Notes: a model not told the origin generated them from the letters alone. Shown: positions 1 through 9,863, counted from the first letter of the stretch. The stretch is 64,000 nucleotides of DNA from Candidatus Dependentiae bacterium (GCA_040878395.1 JBBDMI010000007.1:62001-126000); one strand, 5' to 3'. Program-made: numbers and translations.

Positions 1-3
1 TTT

Positions 4-3000
4 TCAGTCTTGCTTTTTATTTTTTTTCCATTTAGATGTTTTCTTTTTCCACTTAGGTGTTTTCTTTTTAAATAAATCTTTTATTTTATCTGAAGATGCT
101 ACATCCAGAGGTCTCTCACCATTTTTATTTTTAATCGAAGCATCAGCCCCAGCTTTAAGCAATTTACGAACTAAAACAATTCGTCTTTTTTTCACTGCTA
201 AATGCAATGGCGTATCGCCGTCATTATTAACAATTGATACATCAGCACTAACTTTCGTTTTTAATAGCTCAATCGCATATTTATTGATACGTGCCATTGC
301 AAGATGCAAATCTGTATTTCCATTTTCATCTACAACGAGAGGTTCTTCTTTATTTTCCATACTCGGTCCTGATGCATCGGCCGCTTCACATTTCAATTCA
401 TCAGAAGATAAATCTTCATTATTGATAGTTACCATATCTGCTTTGGACTCAAGTAGATGCTTTTTATTTTTTTTACACTTAGATGTTTTCTTTTCAAATA
501 AATCTTTCATTTTATCTGAAGATACCAAATCTATTGGAGTTTCGTTTTTCTTATTTTTAATCGAAGCATCGGCACCCTTAACAAGCAATTTACGAACTAA
601 GCCAACACGTCCTCTTTTCACTGCCAAATGCAATGGCGTATCGCCATCATTATTTTGAATCGAAATGATAGCTCCAGCTTTAAGCAATGCACGAACTAAG
701 CCAGTACGCCCATTTTTCGCTGCTAAATGCAATGGCGTATTGCCGTCATTATTAACAATTGATATATCATCAGCTTTAGCTTTATTTTTCAATAATTCAA
801 CCACATATGCATTGGTACGATTCATTGCAAAATGCAAATCTGTATTTCCATTTTCATCTACAACAGAAGATCCTTCTTTCTTTTTTATACTCGGTCCTGA
901 TGCATTTAAAGCTTCTTTTGCTGATGCATCGGCCGTTTCACCTTTCAATTCATCAGAAGATAAATCTTCATTAGGGATCCACAGTAGTGAAATAAATTCA
1001 TTATTGATAGTTACCATATCTGCTTTGGACTCAAGTAGATGCTTTTTATTTTTTTTACGTTTGGGTGTTTTCTTTTTAAATAAAACTTTTATTCTATCTG
1101 AAGGTGCCACATCCTCAGGAGTTTCTCCGTTTTTATTTTTAATCGAAGCATCAGCACCAGCTTTAAGCAATTTACGAACTAAGCGAGAACGCTCTCTTTT
1201 CACTGCTAAATGCAATGGCGTATCGCCGTCATTATTAACAATTGATACATCAGCACTAACTTTCGTTTTTAATAGCTCAATCGCATATTTATTGATACGT
1301 GCCATTGCAAGATGCAAATCTGTATTTCCATTTTCATCTACAACAGAAAACCCTTCTTTCTTTTTCATACTCGATCCTGATGCATCGGCCGCTTCACATT
1401 TCGCATGATCCTTTAGTACTGAAATCATATCCTTATTTTTAGACTTTAATGCCATATCAAGTGGAGTCAGACCTTTATTATTGATAATTGTTATATCTGC
1501 CTTGAACTCAAGTAACTGTTTTACAAAATCAACGCATCCTTTTTCCACTGCCAAATGTAACGGCGTATTACCATCTTTGTTTGCTAATAAAACATTAGCA
1601 CCAGCTTCAAGTAATTTCCGAGCGTATACAATATGATTTCTTTCAGCTGCGATATGCAAAGCGGTATTGCCAAAATGATCTTGTTTATTCACATCCGCAC
1701 CACACTCTAATAAAGCATCAAAAATATCCATTCTGGGGTTATCTTGATAAGCATGAATCATCAATGGGGTATGTGATTTTCGAGAATATTCTTCACTCTG
1801 TCCGCCATAATTAATATCTGCACCAGACTTAACCAACAATCGTATAATTGCCGGATAATCAGCACTCTTAGTACGTTGTCTGACTGCAATACGCAGTGGT
1901 GTATCAGGATTATCATTCTTGTAACGTTCGCATAAAACATTTGGATCAGCTTTGTTAAATTTAACATTCAATAAAGCTTCAACTAGCTCAACATTTCCAT
2001 GCTCAACAGCATTGCATAATGGCGAACCGCCATAAGCCTTTTTATCTTTCTTCGTAACGGTAGGACAATTTGGATCAACATGCATATTAAGTAATTTTCG
2101 TACTGTCTTAGTATCGTTTCTTTTAGAAGCTTTTAACAAGCTCAACTCATCCTTTTGCATTAGCAAAAGACGTGATTCAGCTGTTTTAGTTGTTTTTTTA
2201 TTCCTTGATGAACTTGGTACTGCAGCAGCAGGAATATTATTGCCGGATGAACTATGCTCATTGAGCAATAATATCATTGCTTTATTATTTATCTGATGGG
2301 CAATGCCTAAAGGCGTTAAACCTTTTTTATTAGCAAGCAATAGATCAGAACCTGCTTTAACTAATTCGCTTGCACATTCAAAACAATCATTTATAACTGC
2401 AATATGCAAAGGAGTATCACCATCTTCATTAACAACTGAAGGATTCGCTTTAAATTGAAGCAATAACTTTACTGATTCAATTGAATCGCGAACAACCGCC
2501 TTATGTAACGGCGTATATCCTTGATTAGTAGCTATAGATGAATCAGCACCCTTTTGAAGCAACTTTTCTATAAAGTCATATTTTCTTCGTGCAACAGCTT
2601 TATACAAAACAGTCTTGCCTTTTTTATTGACAACCGATGCATCAACTCCTGCCTCAAGCAACTGACAACAATAATCATCATTTCGATATTTAATGATTTT
2701 ATGCAACTTAGCCGTACGCTCTTCAATGCTCATAGAAGCTATTTTTTCTACCTTAATCTTATTTGGCGCAACATTTGAACGTTGTTGTTGAAAGTTAGAC
2801 TTTTTTGACCGTTGCTGTTGCTGATTCGACTTCTTTGGACTCTTCTTTTTTGCTGAATTATTTTTTGGACTCTTCTTTTTCTTCTTCTTATTCTTTTTCT
2901 TCTTCTTATAAGAATCATTTGATTGCTTCAGATACTTACCTGTTTCATGATCCACCTCGTGTCCATCTTGTCGGTTTATTGATGCATTAGTTTTATCTTT

Positions 3001-3276
3001 TTCGAAAAGATCTCTCAACACTGCAGCATTATTCAGCCCCACGAATCTATTTAAGCGCTCATTCCTGAAAAAGGATTTATATCTCTTCGTGTCTTTATTA
3101 TAACGATCTTCCCACTCTTTTTGTTGGGCATTTTTAAACTTTTTATTGGCCGCTCGATGACGAATTACCTTTTTTCGATTAAGATCTTTCATGCTCAGAG
3201 CATCAAACGAAGCAGCATGAACACCACTTGATAAAACTAATAAACTAGTGATTAAAAAAGTACGACATGTATTCAT
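4..3276 (-). CDS. Exported ankyrin-repeat protein, 1090 aa
   Basis: Residues 1-21 form a signal peptide ending in GVHA. A Lys/Ser/Gln-rich low-complexity stretch follows at about 120-170, and the rest is ankyrin repeats (repeated GDTPLHLAV / LLKAGAD patterns). The repeats lie in blocks separated by Lys-rich linkers, and the C-terminus is strongly basic. The start is supported by a GGAGG site just upstream of the ATG. Ankyrin repeats bind proteins, so an exported one of this size in a host-dependent bacterium is plausibly a host-interaction protein; the target is unknown. The 3' third contains long, almost exact DNA duplications about 1 kb apart, pointing to recent internal expansion. Long open frames on the opposite strand are mirror artefacts of the repeats. 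Confidence 0.9.
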   Translation of the reverse strand: MNTCRTFLITSLLVLSSGVHAASFDALSMKDLNRKKVIRHRAANKKFKNAQQKEWEDRYNKDTKRYKSFFRNERLNRFVGLNNAAVLRDLFEKDKTNASINRQDGHEVDHETGKYLKQSNDSYKKKKKNKKKKKKSPKNNSAKKKSPKKSNQQQQRSKKSNFQQQRSNVAPNKIKVEKIASMSIEERTAKLHKIIKYRNDDYCCQLLEAGVDASVVNKKGKTVLYKAVARRKYDFIEKLLQKGADSSIATNQGYTPLHKAVVRDSIESVKLLLQFKANPSVVNEDGDTPLHIAVINDCFECASELVKAGSDLLLANKKGLTPLGIAHQINNKAMILLLNEHSSSGNNIPAAAVPSSSRNKKTTKTAESRLLLMQKDELSLLKASKRNDTKTVRKLLNMHVDPNCPTVTKKDKKAYGGSPLCNAVEHGNVELVEALLNVKFNKADPNVLCERYKNDNPDTPLRIAVRQRTKSADYPAIIRLLVKSGADINYGGQSEEYSRKSHTPLMIHAYQDNPRMDIFDALLECGADVNKQDHFGNTALHIAAERNHIVYARKLLEAGANVLLANKDGNTPLHLAVEKGCVDFVKQLLEFKADITIINNKGLTPLDMALKSKNKDMISVLKDHAKCEAADASGSSMKKKEGFSVVDENGNTDLHLAMARINKYAIELLKTKVSADVSIVNNDGDTPLHLAVKRERSRLVRKLLKAGADASIKNKNGETPEDVAPSDRIKVLFKKKTPKRKKNKKHLLESKADMVTINNEFISLLWIPNEDLSSDELKGETADASAKEALNASGPSIKKKEGSSVVDENGNTDLHFAMNRTNAYVVELLKNKAKADDISIVNNDGNTPLHLAAKNGRTGLVRALLKAGAIISIQNNDGDTPLHLAVKRGRVGLVRKLLVKGADASIKNKKNETPIDLVSSDKMKDLFEKKTSKCKKNKKHLLESKADMVTINNEDLSSDELKCEAADASGPSMENKEEPLVVDENGNTDLHLAMARINKYAIELLKTKVSADVSIVNNDGDTPLHLAVKKRRIVLVRKLLKAGADASIKNKNGERPLDVASSDKIKDLFKKKTPKWKKKTSKWKKNKKQD

Positions 3277-3506
3277 TACATACCTCCATTATATATGCAA
3301 AACAATAATATTACTAATATAAATTATACTTGATTTTGAAATTAATACAAGCTCAACATGCCCAAAATAGCCTATCTCAGGTATAAAACAGCTAAAAAAC
3401 CTATCCAATCTAATCATCTTCCCTAATATTTTTATTTCAATTGACATTTTACAAATAAGTATCATAATTAAAATATCACCAATTCAGTACTAATGGAGTA
3501 TCAATT

Positions 3507-5462
3507 ATGATGAATATAATCAAAAAAACAGCTATTTTAGCTATTTTAACCTTAAATAGCTCTCAACTTTTATGCATGGCTCCAAGCGACGCTGAACTTT
3601 TACGCGTGACCGAAGATCCTAGATTTATCATGAATATGATCTGCCATGGCAAAGGTCTCGAGCTATCGCTATTAAAGGCAATGAGGATTGAAGAAGAAAA
3701 TCCTGAAGAAGCATTTAAAATATATTCATTTTTGGCGAACACTAATTATTCTGAAGAATGGCACGCCCAAGCATTACTACAAAAAGGACGTCTACTTTTT
3801 AAAGGTAATGGCGTAAAAAAAGATACAAAGGCTGCTCTAGATTGTTATCACAAATGTTATCAAAAACACAAAGACCCATTGGCATTACTTGCAATTGGAA
3901 TGTACTATCAGTATTGTCCTGATCTTGATGAAAAATTAATTGATATAAGATTCAAACTTGCAGCAGGCTACTTTAAAAAAGGTTTTGATGTATATAAAGA
4001 ACCTGCGTGCGCATTCCAATATGCAACATTATTGTATCGCGAAAAACTCCCGGAAAGCGAAAATCTATCGACTGAAGACATACTCAAATATATCAGACCA
4101 CAAGTTTCTCGGGCATTCAGTAACCCATCAATTAGATACGCATCTAATGATGCTTTATTTTTATACGGTGAGATACTGATGAACAACGCTATTAATCCCA
4201 ATAATGCTATTAATCCCAATAATTATGATAAAGAATTTGCTGTATTTGGCATACGTGCTTTTACAATTGCTGCACAACAAGGTGATGCATGCTCAATGCT
4301 CCAATTAAGAAATTTATACCGTCATGGACTCTATGTTGATAAAGATATAGATAAAGCAGAAAGTTATGCTCAACAAATACAAGCATCAGAAGACACTCAA
4401 GCAAACTTGGTAACAAAAGCTTACATGTATATGCGCGGTGATGGCGTTGAGCAAAATAAAGAATATGCAATTCAATTACTCGAGCAAGCAAAAAACGGGA
4501 CATCAACCATTGAAGATATTTTCGAACTCTTTAAAGACGATATCCTTGAAGTTGAAGAATTAAAAAAACAACGACAAGAAGCTGCTGCAAAAAAAATTAT
4601 TGATGCGGCCAAAGAAAAAGACGATTCAGAAGACGCTCTTTCAGAAATACCTGCTGCCGCAGCTCCTGAAGTTCATACCAAAGTTCAAAAAAATGAACCT
4701 CAAAAAAAAGAAACTATTAAACCCAGAACCACTGGCAAAGTTAATCGAAAAAAAACAAGGCGAAGAAAGCCCAAAAAATCAAAACAAACTTCTATTGTTC
4801 AAGCGAAAGAACCTTGCCTATTAATTACGCAATCGCAACAAACATATACCACCGATGTTTTGAAAGCCCTTCAACGAAGAATGCAAACGATACCTAAAGA
4901 AGTTCCCTACTCAACCATAATTCAACGATGTAATCTGTTATCACAAGAAAGAGATGGCAGCTTTATTGAAATAAGCAAAGGAAATACACAAGATCTTTGT
5001 GTGACTATTCAGGATCCGAAAAATAAAAAAAGATTTATTTTCCCCTGTGACAGTAGAGAATTTCACTTTGATATTAAACCTGCACCATTTAAATATAACC
5101 AACGAATAATCGAACAACAAAAAAAGCATCCGCGCGATCCGCATGTTTTTGGCACTGCCATCGACTATATGATGCAGATGTTTGGAGCAGAAAATCCATT
5201 TATTACAACAAAAAAGAGATCTCAAGACAGCTTAGTTCATGCAGCACAAATTCCAAGCCAGAAGATGAAAGGACATTTTGAATTTACGTTTTATAAAAGC
5301 GCTCGCTCTCATGTTTTATATCATCGCTTTTTTAAAAGAACCGGAAAACTGCAGGATGCAAAAGCAAAGCAACGCAACGTTACTCCAGCAAGAGCTCAAC
5401 GAAGAGTTCCTCATGCCGCAGTTGATCCATCATCTATTGCAAGTTGCTCAAGCAAAAAATAA
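3507..5462 (+). CDS. Exported Sel1-like repeat protein, 651 aa
   Basis: A signal peptide occupies about residues 1-23 and GGAG lies before the ATG-ATG start. Residues 50-330 contain Sel1/TPR-like helical pairs (for example KAALDCYHKCYQ, MLQLRNLYRHGLYVDKDIDKA and MRGDGVEQNKEYAIQLLEQA). A low-complexity basic linker with KKTRRRKPKKSK follows near 415-430. The roughly 200-residue C-terminal domain is not one I recognise. Sel1 repeats mediate protein contacts; export suggests a surface or host-directed adaptor. An 18-base unit is duplicated in tandem near 4186-4221, giving NNAINPNNAINPNN. The gene is divergent from the preceding ankyrin gene. Confidence 0.85.
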   Translation: MMNIIKKTAILAILTLNSSQLLCMAPSDAELLRVTEDPRFIMNMICHGKGLELSLLKAMRIEEENPEEAFKIYSFLANTNYSEEWHAQALLQKGRLLFKGNGVKKDTKAALDCYHKCYQKHKDPLALLAIGMYYQYCPDLDEKLIDIRFKLAAGYFKKGFDVYKEPACAFQYATLLYREKLPESENLSTEDILKYIRPQVSRAFSNPSIRYASNDALFLYGEILMNNAINPNNAINPNNYDKEFAVFGIRAFTIAAQQGDACSMLQLRNLYRHGLYVDKDIDKAESYAQQIQASEDTQANLVTKAYMYMRGDGVEQNKEYAIQLLEQAKNGTSTIEDIFELFKDDILEVEELKKQRQEAAAKKIIDAAKEKDDSEDALSEIPAAAAPEVHTKVQKNEPQKKETIKPRTTGKVNRKKTRRRKPKKSKQTSIVQAKEPCLLITQSQQTYTTDVLKALQRRMQTIPKEVPYSTIIQRCNLLSQERDGSFIEISKGNTQDLCVTIQDPKNKKRFIFPCDSREFHFDIKPAPFKYNQRIIEQQKKHPRDPHVFGTAIDYMMQMFGAENPFITTKKRSQDSLVHAAQIPSQKMKGHFEFTFYKSARSHVLYHRFFKRTGKLQDAKAKQRNVTPARAQRRVPHAAVDPSSIASCSSKK

Positions 5463-5507
5463 ACCTGATATATACAGATAAGAATTTTAAATCGCTTATC
5501 TGTGTCT

Positions 5508-5774
5508 ATTTATATTTGAGCCCCACAATCAATTAATAATTTAATGATTGCATACATTGTTTCATTTTCATAATCAGACGCTCTTTTTAATGCATATGAT
5601 AATGCAATAATCCATTAAGTCCTCCCAAATTTTTTTGCTGCACCAAGCATTGAACCTTTTATATATGGTATTCCATTTGCCAAATGTTGATTCTAAAAAA
5701 CACCAGCGCGTCTGTTCTTGACATCCAATAAATAGCGTTGACAAAGCCTCTACATACGTTCTCATCGCATACAT
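5508..5774 (-). pseudogene. Degraded ankyrin-repeat gene remnant
   Basis: The minus strand encodes ankyrin-like ends in several frames with stops between them. The final part reads ALSYALKRAS, then MYAIIKLLIDCGAQI and stop, a typical last ankyrin repeat. Upstream pieces (MYAMRTYVEALSTLFIG) lie in another frame. No single frame covers the region with a sensible start, so I read it as a decaying ankyrin gene between two intact genes. The homology is by eye only. Confidence 0.45.
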
Positions 5775-5917
5775 ATACTTTTTTGATTTTTAGCGATACA
5801 CTTTTTTCTCATGATAATATCGATTAAAATGTGTTTTAGATTCTTATCTTTTTTGGTACTATCATATCAAAAAAATCTTCTAAATTAAAAAGTCAACACA
5901 ACCTAAGGAGAAAATAT

Positions 5918-6355
5918 ATGAAAATGATAGCTGAAATCGTAAAAATACTTAAACCTTGCATTATGAATATATTATTAAATATGATATCTGAGGAATTGCG
6001 CGCTATCATAAAAAAATATGTAAACAAAATAAGAAAATATATGAACAAAGGGGAAACTTTGGAACGGTTAAAAGAAGACTCAAAGATCAATATACAACTT
6101 AATGATACTAAGATAACCTCAGATAAACTTATAAACTGTATTGCTGAGGATGGAGACATCACTATTGATAAATCCAACATTTCTGGATTAAAGATCAAAT
6201 ATCAAAGTAATCCTGACAGAACGATTGAGATAAACCCACATACTAAAAGTCAAACTGAGGAAACGCAAATATCAATCAATGAATTTGGTAAAGCGAAGAT
6301 TGCCAATGGCGCCCTTATGGAGCAAAACGAAAAAGGAATCTTACTCAAAGCATAG
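5918..6355 (+). CDS. Hypothetical protein, 145 aa
   Basis: The ATG follows a good AAGGAG site. The N-terminal 45 residues are helical, partly hydrophobic and then basic (KKYVNKIRKYMNKG). The C-terminal 90 residues look like short beta strands (ISINEFGKAKIANGALMEQ). There is no clear signal peptide and I recognise no family. It is isolated, with the ankyrin remnant upstream and a long AT-rich gap downstream. Membrane association through the N-terminal helix is possible. Confidence 0.55.
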   Translation: MKMIAEIVKILKPCIMNILLNMISEELRAIIKKYVNKIRKYMNKGETLERLKEDSKINIQLNDTKITSDKLINCIAEDGDITIDKSNISGLKIKYQSNPDRTIEINPHTKSQTEETQISINEFGKAKIANGALMEQNEKGILLKA

Positions 6356-6896
6356 CCTTTGACTCCCTTTTTTCTAAGTTCAATAGGAAAACACTTTTGT
6401 GACTCAGCAAGGCTGATGCATTGTTCCCCTTTTAAGGAAAAGCATGTAAGTTAGTTTGATGCGCAATCGCAATTTTCCTGAGAATGTTTTTTCAAGTTCT
6501 TCAACTGAAATTCATTAAAACATGATAACATCTTTAATTTCAACAACTATAATAAACCCTCTAAGATCTCATTTTCACTTCAAACTAAATCTATAAGAAA
6601 ACAAAATGACACGAAAAAAAATTAGCCCAAGATTCAAAAAGTAAGCCGCTTTTAAAGCAATAAAAAAATCCAAATAAAATAACTCACAACTATACATACT
6701 CACAATTATATACATAAAAACACTGCGCCACACTTAATATTCATTTTGAAATAATTATGAATACTATAAAAAATGCATTGAATTACATTTAAAAACCGTT
6801 AAAAACGAGAATAAAACTTAATTCCTTCACAAAAATATCAACAAGGCGCTATGCTATACTTTATAAACAAGCAGTATCAAATGGAGGGGATAGATA
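6356..6896. other. Intergenic region, AT-rich, no gene seen
   Basis: These 540 bases contain only very short frames, the longest with a start being about a dozen codons. No tRNA, rRNA or clear hairpin terminator was recognised. The last 40 bases must hold the promoter and the GGAGGGG ribosome binding site of the gene at 6897. Confidence 0.6.
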
Positions 6897-7547
6897 ATGC
6901 ATGTTACATATTCATATCTACTATCATTACTAGTATGCAATTTCATGCTATGCCAAGAAACTGAGCAGAAAAACATCCCTTTTGAACTGCCACCTGAAAT
7001 CGAGATCGAAAAAGAACGTTTTGAAAAACGGACTCTTGAGCAAGCAATGCATATCACAAACTCACAAGAACCGTGCAAATGCCTGAAATACACAGGCAAA
7101 GAATTTGTTTCCTGCATGGATTACGCCACTAAAGAAGAAGTACGACAAACATTTGCAAAAATGAGCTTATATGCTCGCATAAAATATTTAGAAAAAATGG
7201 ATCTGCTTGAATACCGAAGATTTTTAGCTGCTTTTGAAAATGAAGATCAATGGAAAGAAACGATTTATGCATTACCCGAACATGAACAAAGCCATCTACC
7301 ACAAACATTAAGAGAACAGTTAATTATTATTCGCGACACATGGGCTGAATGTTCGGAACAAAAATTTGGCAAATATGAACAAGTTGAAAAAGATCCGGAG
7401 ACAAAAGATCTTGCTGCTTGGCGCAATAAAACACTCAATGGATTTGAAAAGCAGACTCCTTTTACCTCAGATTTTCTCAAATGGCTACATGCTCGTTTTT
7501 TTGAAAAAAAAGTTGCTTTATTTAACAAAAATGAACAACAAAAATAA
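6897..7547 (+). CDS. Exported hypothetical protein, paralogue of the next gene
   Basis: A strong GGAGGGG site lies before the ATG. The first 19 residues are hydrophobic (LLSLLVCNFMLC) and look like a signal peptide; the rest is charged and helical. Residues about 85-160 (FAKMSLYARIKYLEKM, LREQLIIIRDTWAEC) align by eye with the next gene (FAKLHCRAKLMYLLEV, REEQLLFVRDAYGAY). The pair is therefore a tandem duplication that has diverged strongly. The family is unknown to me. It is probably transcribed with the two following genes, since gaps are short and each has its own binding site. Confidence 0.7.
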   Translation: MHVTYSYLLSLLVCNFMLCQETEQKNIPFELPPEIEIEKERFEKRTLEQAMHITNSQEPCKCLKYTGKEFVSCMDYATKEEVRQTFAKMSLYARIKYLEKMDLLEYRRFLAAFENEDQWKETIYALPEHEQSHLPQTLREQLIIIRDTWAECSEQKFGKYEQVEKDPETKDLAAWRNKTLNGFEKQTPFTSDFLKWLHARFFEKKVALFNKNEQQK

Positions 7548-7565
7548 TAGATAATGGAGATTAGT

Positions 7566-8189
7566 ATGAATAGATGTTGGTTGCTACTTTTTACACTGCC
7601 ATTATGTGCAGATCAACCGATTGAGCAAATAGCACACAAACAACCTATCACCGTTCAGCAAATCATATTTCAAACAATTGTCGACCAAAAAACCGAAATC
7701 CAAACTGACCTGAAAGAACTTTTTGGCAAAAAACTGGTGGCCTATCTGAACAACCTTGATAACCAAACATTCAAACAAGTATTTGCAAAGCTGCATTGCC
7801 GTGCAAAATTAATGTACCTTCTTGAAGTGAAGATACCTGATTATGAGCGCTTCATACAACGTTACACTGATGATGAGTGGGAACATTTTTGGTGTTCATT
7901 AACCAGCGAAGAGCAAAAACGCATTCCTAAAACACGTGAAGAACAACTGTTGTTTGTGCGAGATGCTTATGGGGCATATCAAGAACATTTAGCCAATGAA
8001 TCATGGCTCAGTCTCCCTGAAAAAAAAGCGCCTCACTCATGTGATCTACAAAAATTCAAAACATTATATCATAAAGATCCAAATGATTCTCATACAAAGG
8101 ATAAATGGAAAAACAGGATATATTATCGCAAAAACTTTATGCAAGGATATCTGCTACGTAAAAAATTAGAATTATTCAACATGCCATAA
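7566..8189 (+). CDS. Exported hypothetical protein, paralogue of the preceding gene
   Basis: The frame is open from an ATG at 7554, but GGAG at 7556-7559 sits correctly for the ATG at 7566, giving 207 residues beginning MNRCWLLLFTLPLCA, a short signal peptide. The body shares the core pattern of the preceding protein: a helical segment, then REEQLLFVRDAYGAY. The C-terminus is basic. Function unknown. The gap to the preceding gene is 18 bases, consistent with one operon. Confidence 0.7.
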   Translation: MNRCWLLLFTLPLCADQPIEQIAHKQPITVQQIIFQTIVDQKTEIQTDLKELFGKKLVAYLNNLDNQTFKQVFAKLHCRAKLMYLLEVKIPDYERFIQRYTDDEWEHFWCSLTSEEQKRIPKTREEQLLFVRDAYGAYQEHLANESWLSLPEKKAPHSCDLQKFKTLYHKDPNDSHTKDKWKNRIYYRKNFMQGYLLRKKLELFNMP

Positions 8190-8201
8190 TAAAGGATAAA
8201 A

Positions 8202-8909
8202 ATGTATAAAAGCAATGCTCTTTTTCTGTGTATAATCTTACAAGTTTTTTATATCCATGCTGAACCTAAATTGGTTCATCGTGAAGAGTTTCAAACAGTA
8301 AAAATGAGTGATGACGATGATCAAAAAATCATAGTGAAATACAATATTAGCCAACAATGCAATATTGAAAACAATCAATCAAATCAAGTCACCACACCAA
8401 TAGTTGAAAAAAACAATATTGAGCATGAAACGACGACAACATCCGGCATATTTTCACAACTTTCATATAAACATATTTTGGGACCTTTAGGTTTGAGTGC
8501 ACTTGGATGCGTGGGATATGCGTTATATTACGCAAAAACGAAATTCAATCTGTATAGTTTGAGTAAAGCATGCGTTGAAAATGCTTTGTGGTCAGTATGG
8601 AAAAACAAAACTAATGGCAATCTACCACATGAACATCAAGATACCGATTTAATGATGGATATTTTACAAACGTATAATACCGACCGTTATGCAATTGCAA
8701 TTTCACATTTTCTGCAAGATGTTGAACGGGAAATGGATATTCTAAAGCAGTATATCCGCGAAGCCGAATCGGCACAATCAGGGGCACTCAAATTTGTATT
8801 CGATGATTTTACCTATGAAATTTTGGAAGCAAAAGCACGCATTTCAAATTTATCTGATTTAAGAAAATTGGTACTTGGATGGTTAAAAAATAAATCCCAT
8901 AAAGTTTAA
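8202..8909 (+). CDS. Exported or membrane hypothetical protein, 235 aa
   Basis: It starts 12 bases after the preceding stop with an AAAGGA site, as the third gene of the cluster. An N-terminal signal sequence (residues 1-20, ending IHA) is followed by a polar Asn/Thr-rich stretch. A second hydrophobic helix lies at about 93-110 (ILGPLGLSALGCVGYALYYA), and a helical C-terminal domain follows. The likely topology is an exported N-terminal segment with one membrane anchor. I do not recognise the family. Its last codon overlaps the end of the convergent nth gene by 4 bases. Confidence 0.65.
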   Translation: MYKSNALFLCIILQVFYIHAEPKLVHREEFQTVKMSDDDDQKIIVKYNISQQCNIENNQSNQVTTPIVEKNNIEHETTTTSGIFSQLSYKHILGPLGLSALGCVGYALYYAKTKFNLYSLSKACVENALWSVWKNKTNGNLPHEHQDTDLMMDILQTYNTDRYAIAISHFLQDVEREMDILKQYIREAESAQSGALKFVFDDFTYEILEAKARISNLSDLRKLVLGWLKNKSHKV

Positions 8910-9577
8910 CGATGCCGTGTAACACCCACTCGTTTACATTCATTATAAACAGGGCATTGTGAGCATAATGGTGAAATTGGTAAACAAATATTTTGTCCCC
9001 AAACAACCAGCAAACGGCTGTATTTATTCCAGTATGATTCAGGCAACAGCTCTTCGAGTGCAATTTGTGTTTCTTCAGGGGTCTTTGTTTTGATGAGTCC
9101 TAAGCGATTAGAAATACGATGAACGTGAATATCGACGATTAAAGCAGGTTTGCCAAATGCGGTAGCTAATACTAAATTAGCTGTTTTTGGGCCAACACCT
9201 TTAATTGATATTAAATCTTGGTATGTATGAGGGACAATACCATTAAAACGATCAATAATATCTTGTGTTACTTCTTTAATCTGTTTTGCTTTACTACGGA
9301 AATAACCTACAGAATAGATTATTTTTTCTATTTGCCTTAAAGGCAATTTGATTATTTGATCAGGCGTTTTGCCATGTTTGAACAATTCAATCGAAACGGG
9401 CAATGAAGCTGTATCTTTTGCCCGAAGGCTCAAGAGACAGCTTACAAGAACCAAATAAGGATTACGCCCATATTTTTTGACAATAGTGACACTTGCAGGT
9501 TCAGGCATTTTTTTTGTTGCCTGTTCTAGAATCTTAATAATCCTAACTGCACGTTTTCTCTTAGCATCGATTGACAA
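8906..9577 (-). CDS. nth: Endonuclease III, DNA glycosylase/AP lyase
   Basis: This is the base-excision repair enzyme that removes oxidised pyrimidines and cleaves the abasic site. The helix-hairpin-helix IKGVGPKTANLVL carries the catalytic Lys, and VDIHVHRISNR carries the catalytic Asp. The 4Fe-4S cluster cysteines follow the C-x6-C-x2-C-x5-C pattern at the C-terminus (CLPISPLCSQCPVYNEC). The length of 223 aa is normal. Translation probably starts at TTG, with AAGGA about 7 bases upstream. The usual LSAQ-T-D segment reads LSLRAKD here, a variation near the substrate pocket. Confidence 0.92.
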   Translation of the reverse strand: MSIDAKRKRAVRIIKILEQATKKMPEPASVTIVKKYGRNPYLVLVSCLLSLRAKDTASLPVSIELFKHGKTPDQIIKLPLRQIEKIIYSVGYFRSKAKQIKEVTQDIIDRFNGIVPHTYQDLISIKGVGPKTANLVLATAFGKPALIVDIHVHRISNRLGLIKTKTPEETQIALEELLPESYWNKYSRLLVVWGQNICLPISPLCSQCPVYNECKRVGVTRHR

Positions 9578-9661
9578 GTTGAATTCCTTGACTCAAAGCT
9601 ACTCTTCTTTTTGTTTTAAAATAAATTCTATGTTAAACTCTTAACAATAGAATCATCAAAA

Positions 9662-9763
9662 TCATCCACCTGCTGGCGGTAATGATGAGCCTACAAATTG
9701 TACTATTGCTAATATAGTAACAAAAAAATGTAAATTTACTTTTAAACTTATATTTTTAAGCAT
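9662..9763 (-). CDS. Small hydrophobic peptide, 33 aa
   Basis: A short frame with a near-perfect AGGAG site six bases before the ATG encodes a 33-residue peptide. It has a basic start (MLKNISLKVN), one hydrophobic helix (FFVTILAIVQFVG) and the tail SSLPPAGG. This could be a small membrane protein or a leader peptide. It lies upstream of, and divergent from, the first large regulator gene, in otherwise empty sequence. The call rests only on the binding site and composition. Confidence 0.4.
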   Translation of the reverse strand: MLKNISLKVNLHFFVTILAIVQFVGSSLPPAGG

Positions 9764-9863
9764 ATCAAACTCCTGTATTATGAGAAACCCACAACAAAAT
9801 AATATGCTTACAGTATAATACTGGTAGAAAATAAGATCAATAGAAATCGAAACAAAGGATCCA

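Noticed and set aside
665-1408. Long plus-strand frame of 247 codons opposite the ankyrin gene
   Set aside because: It mirrors the ankyrin repeats on the other strand, has no binding site, and a Ser/Phe-rich composition expected from antisense of Lys/Glu-rich repeats.
2805-2990. Ser-rich plus-strand frame
   Set aside because: It is the complement of the Lys-rich low-complexity stretch of the ankyrin protein.
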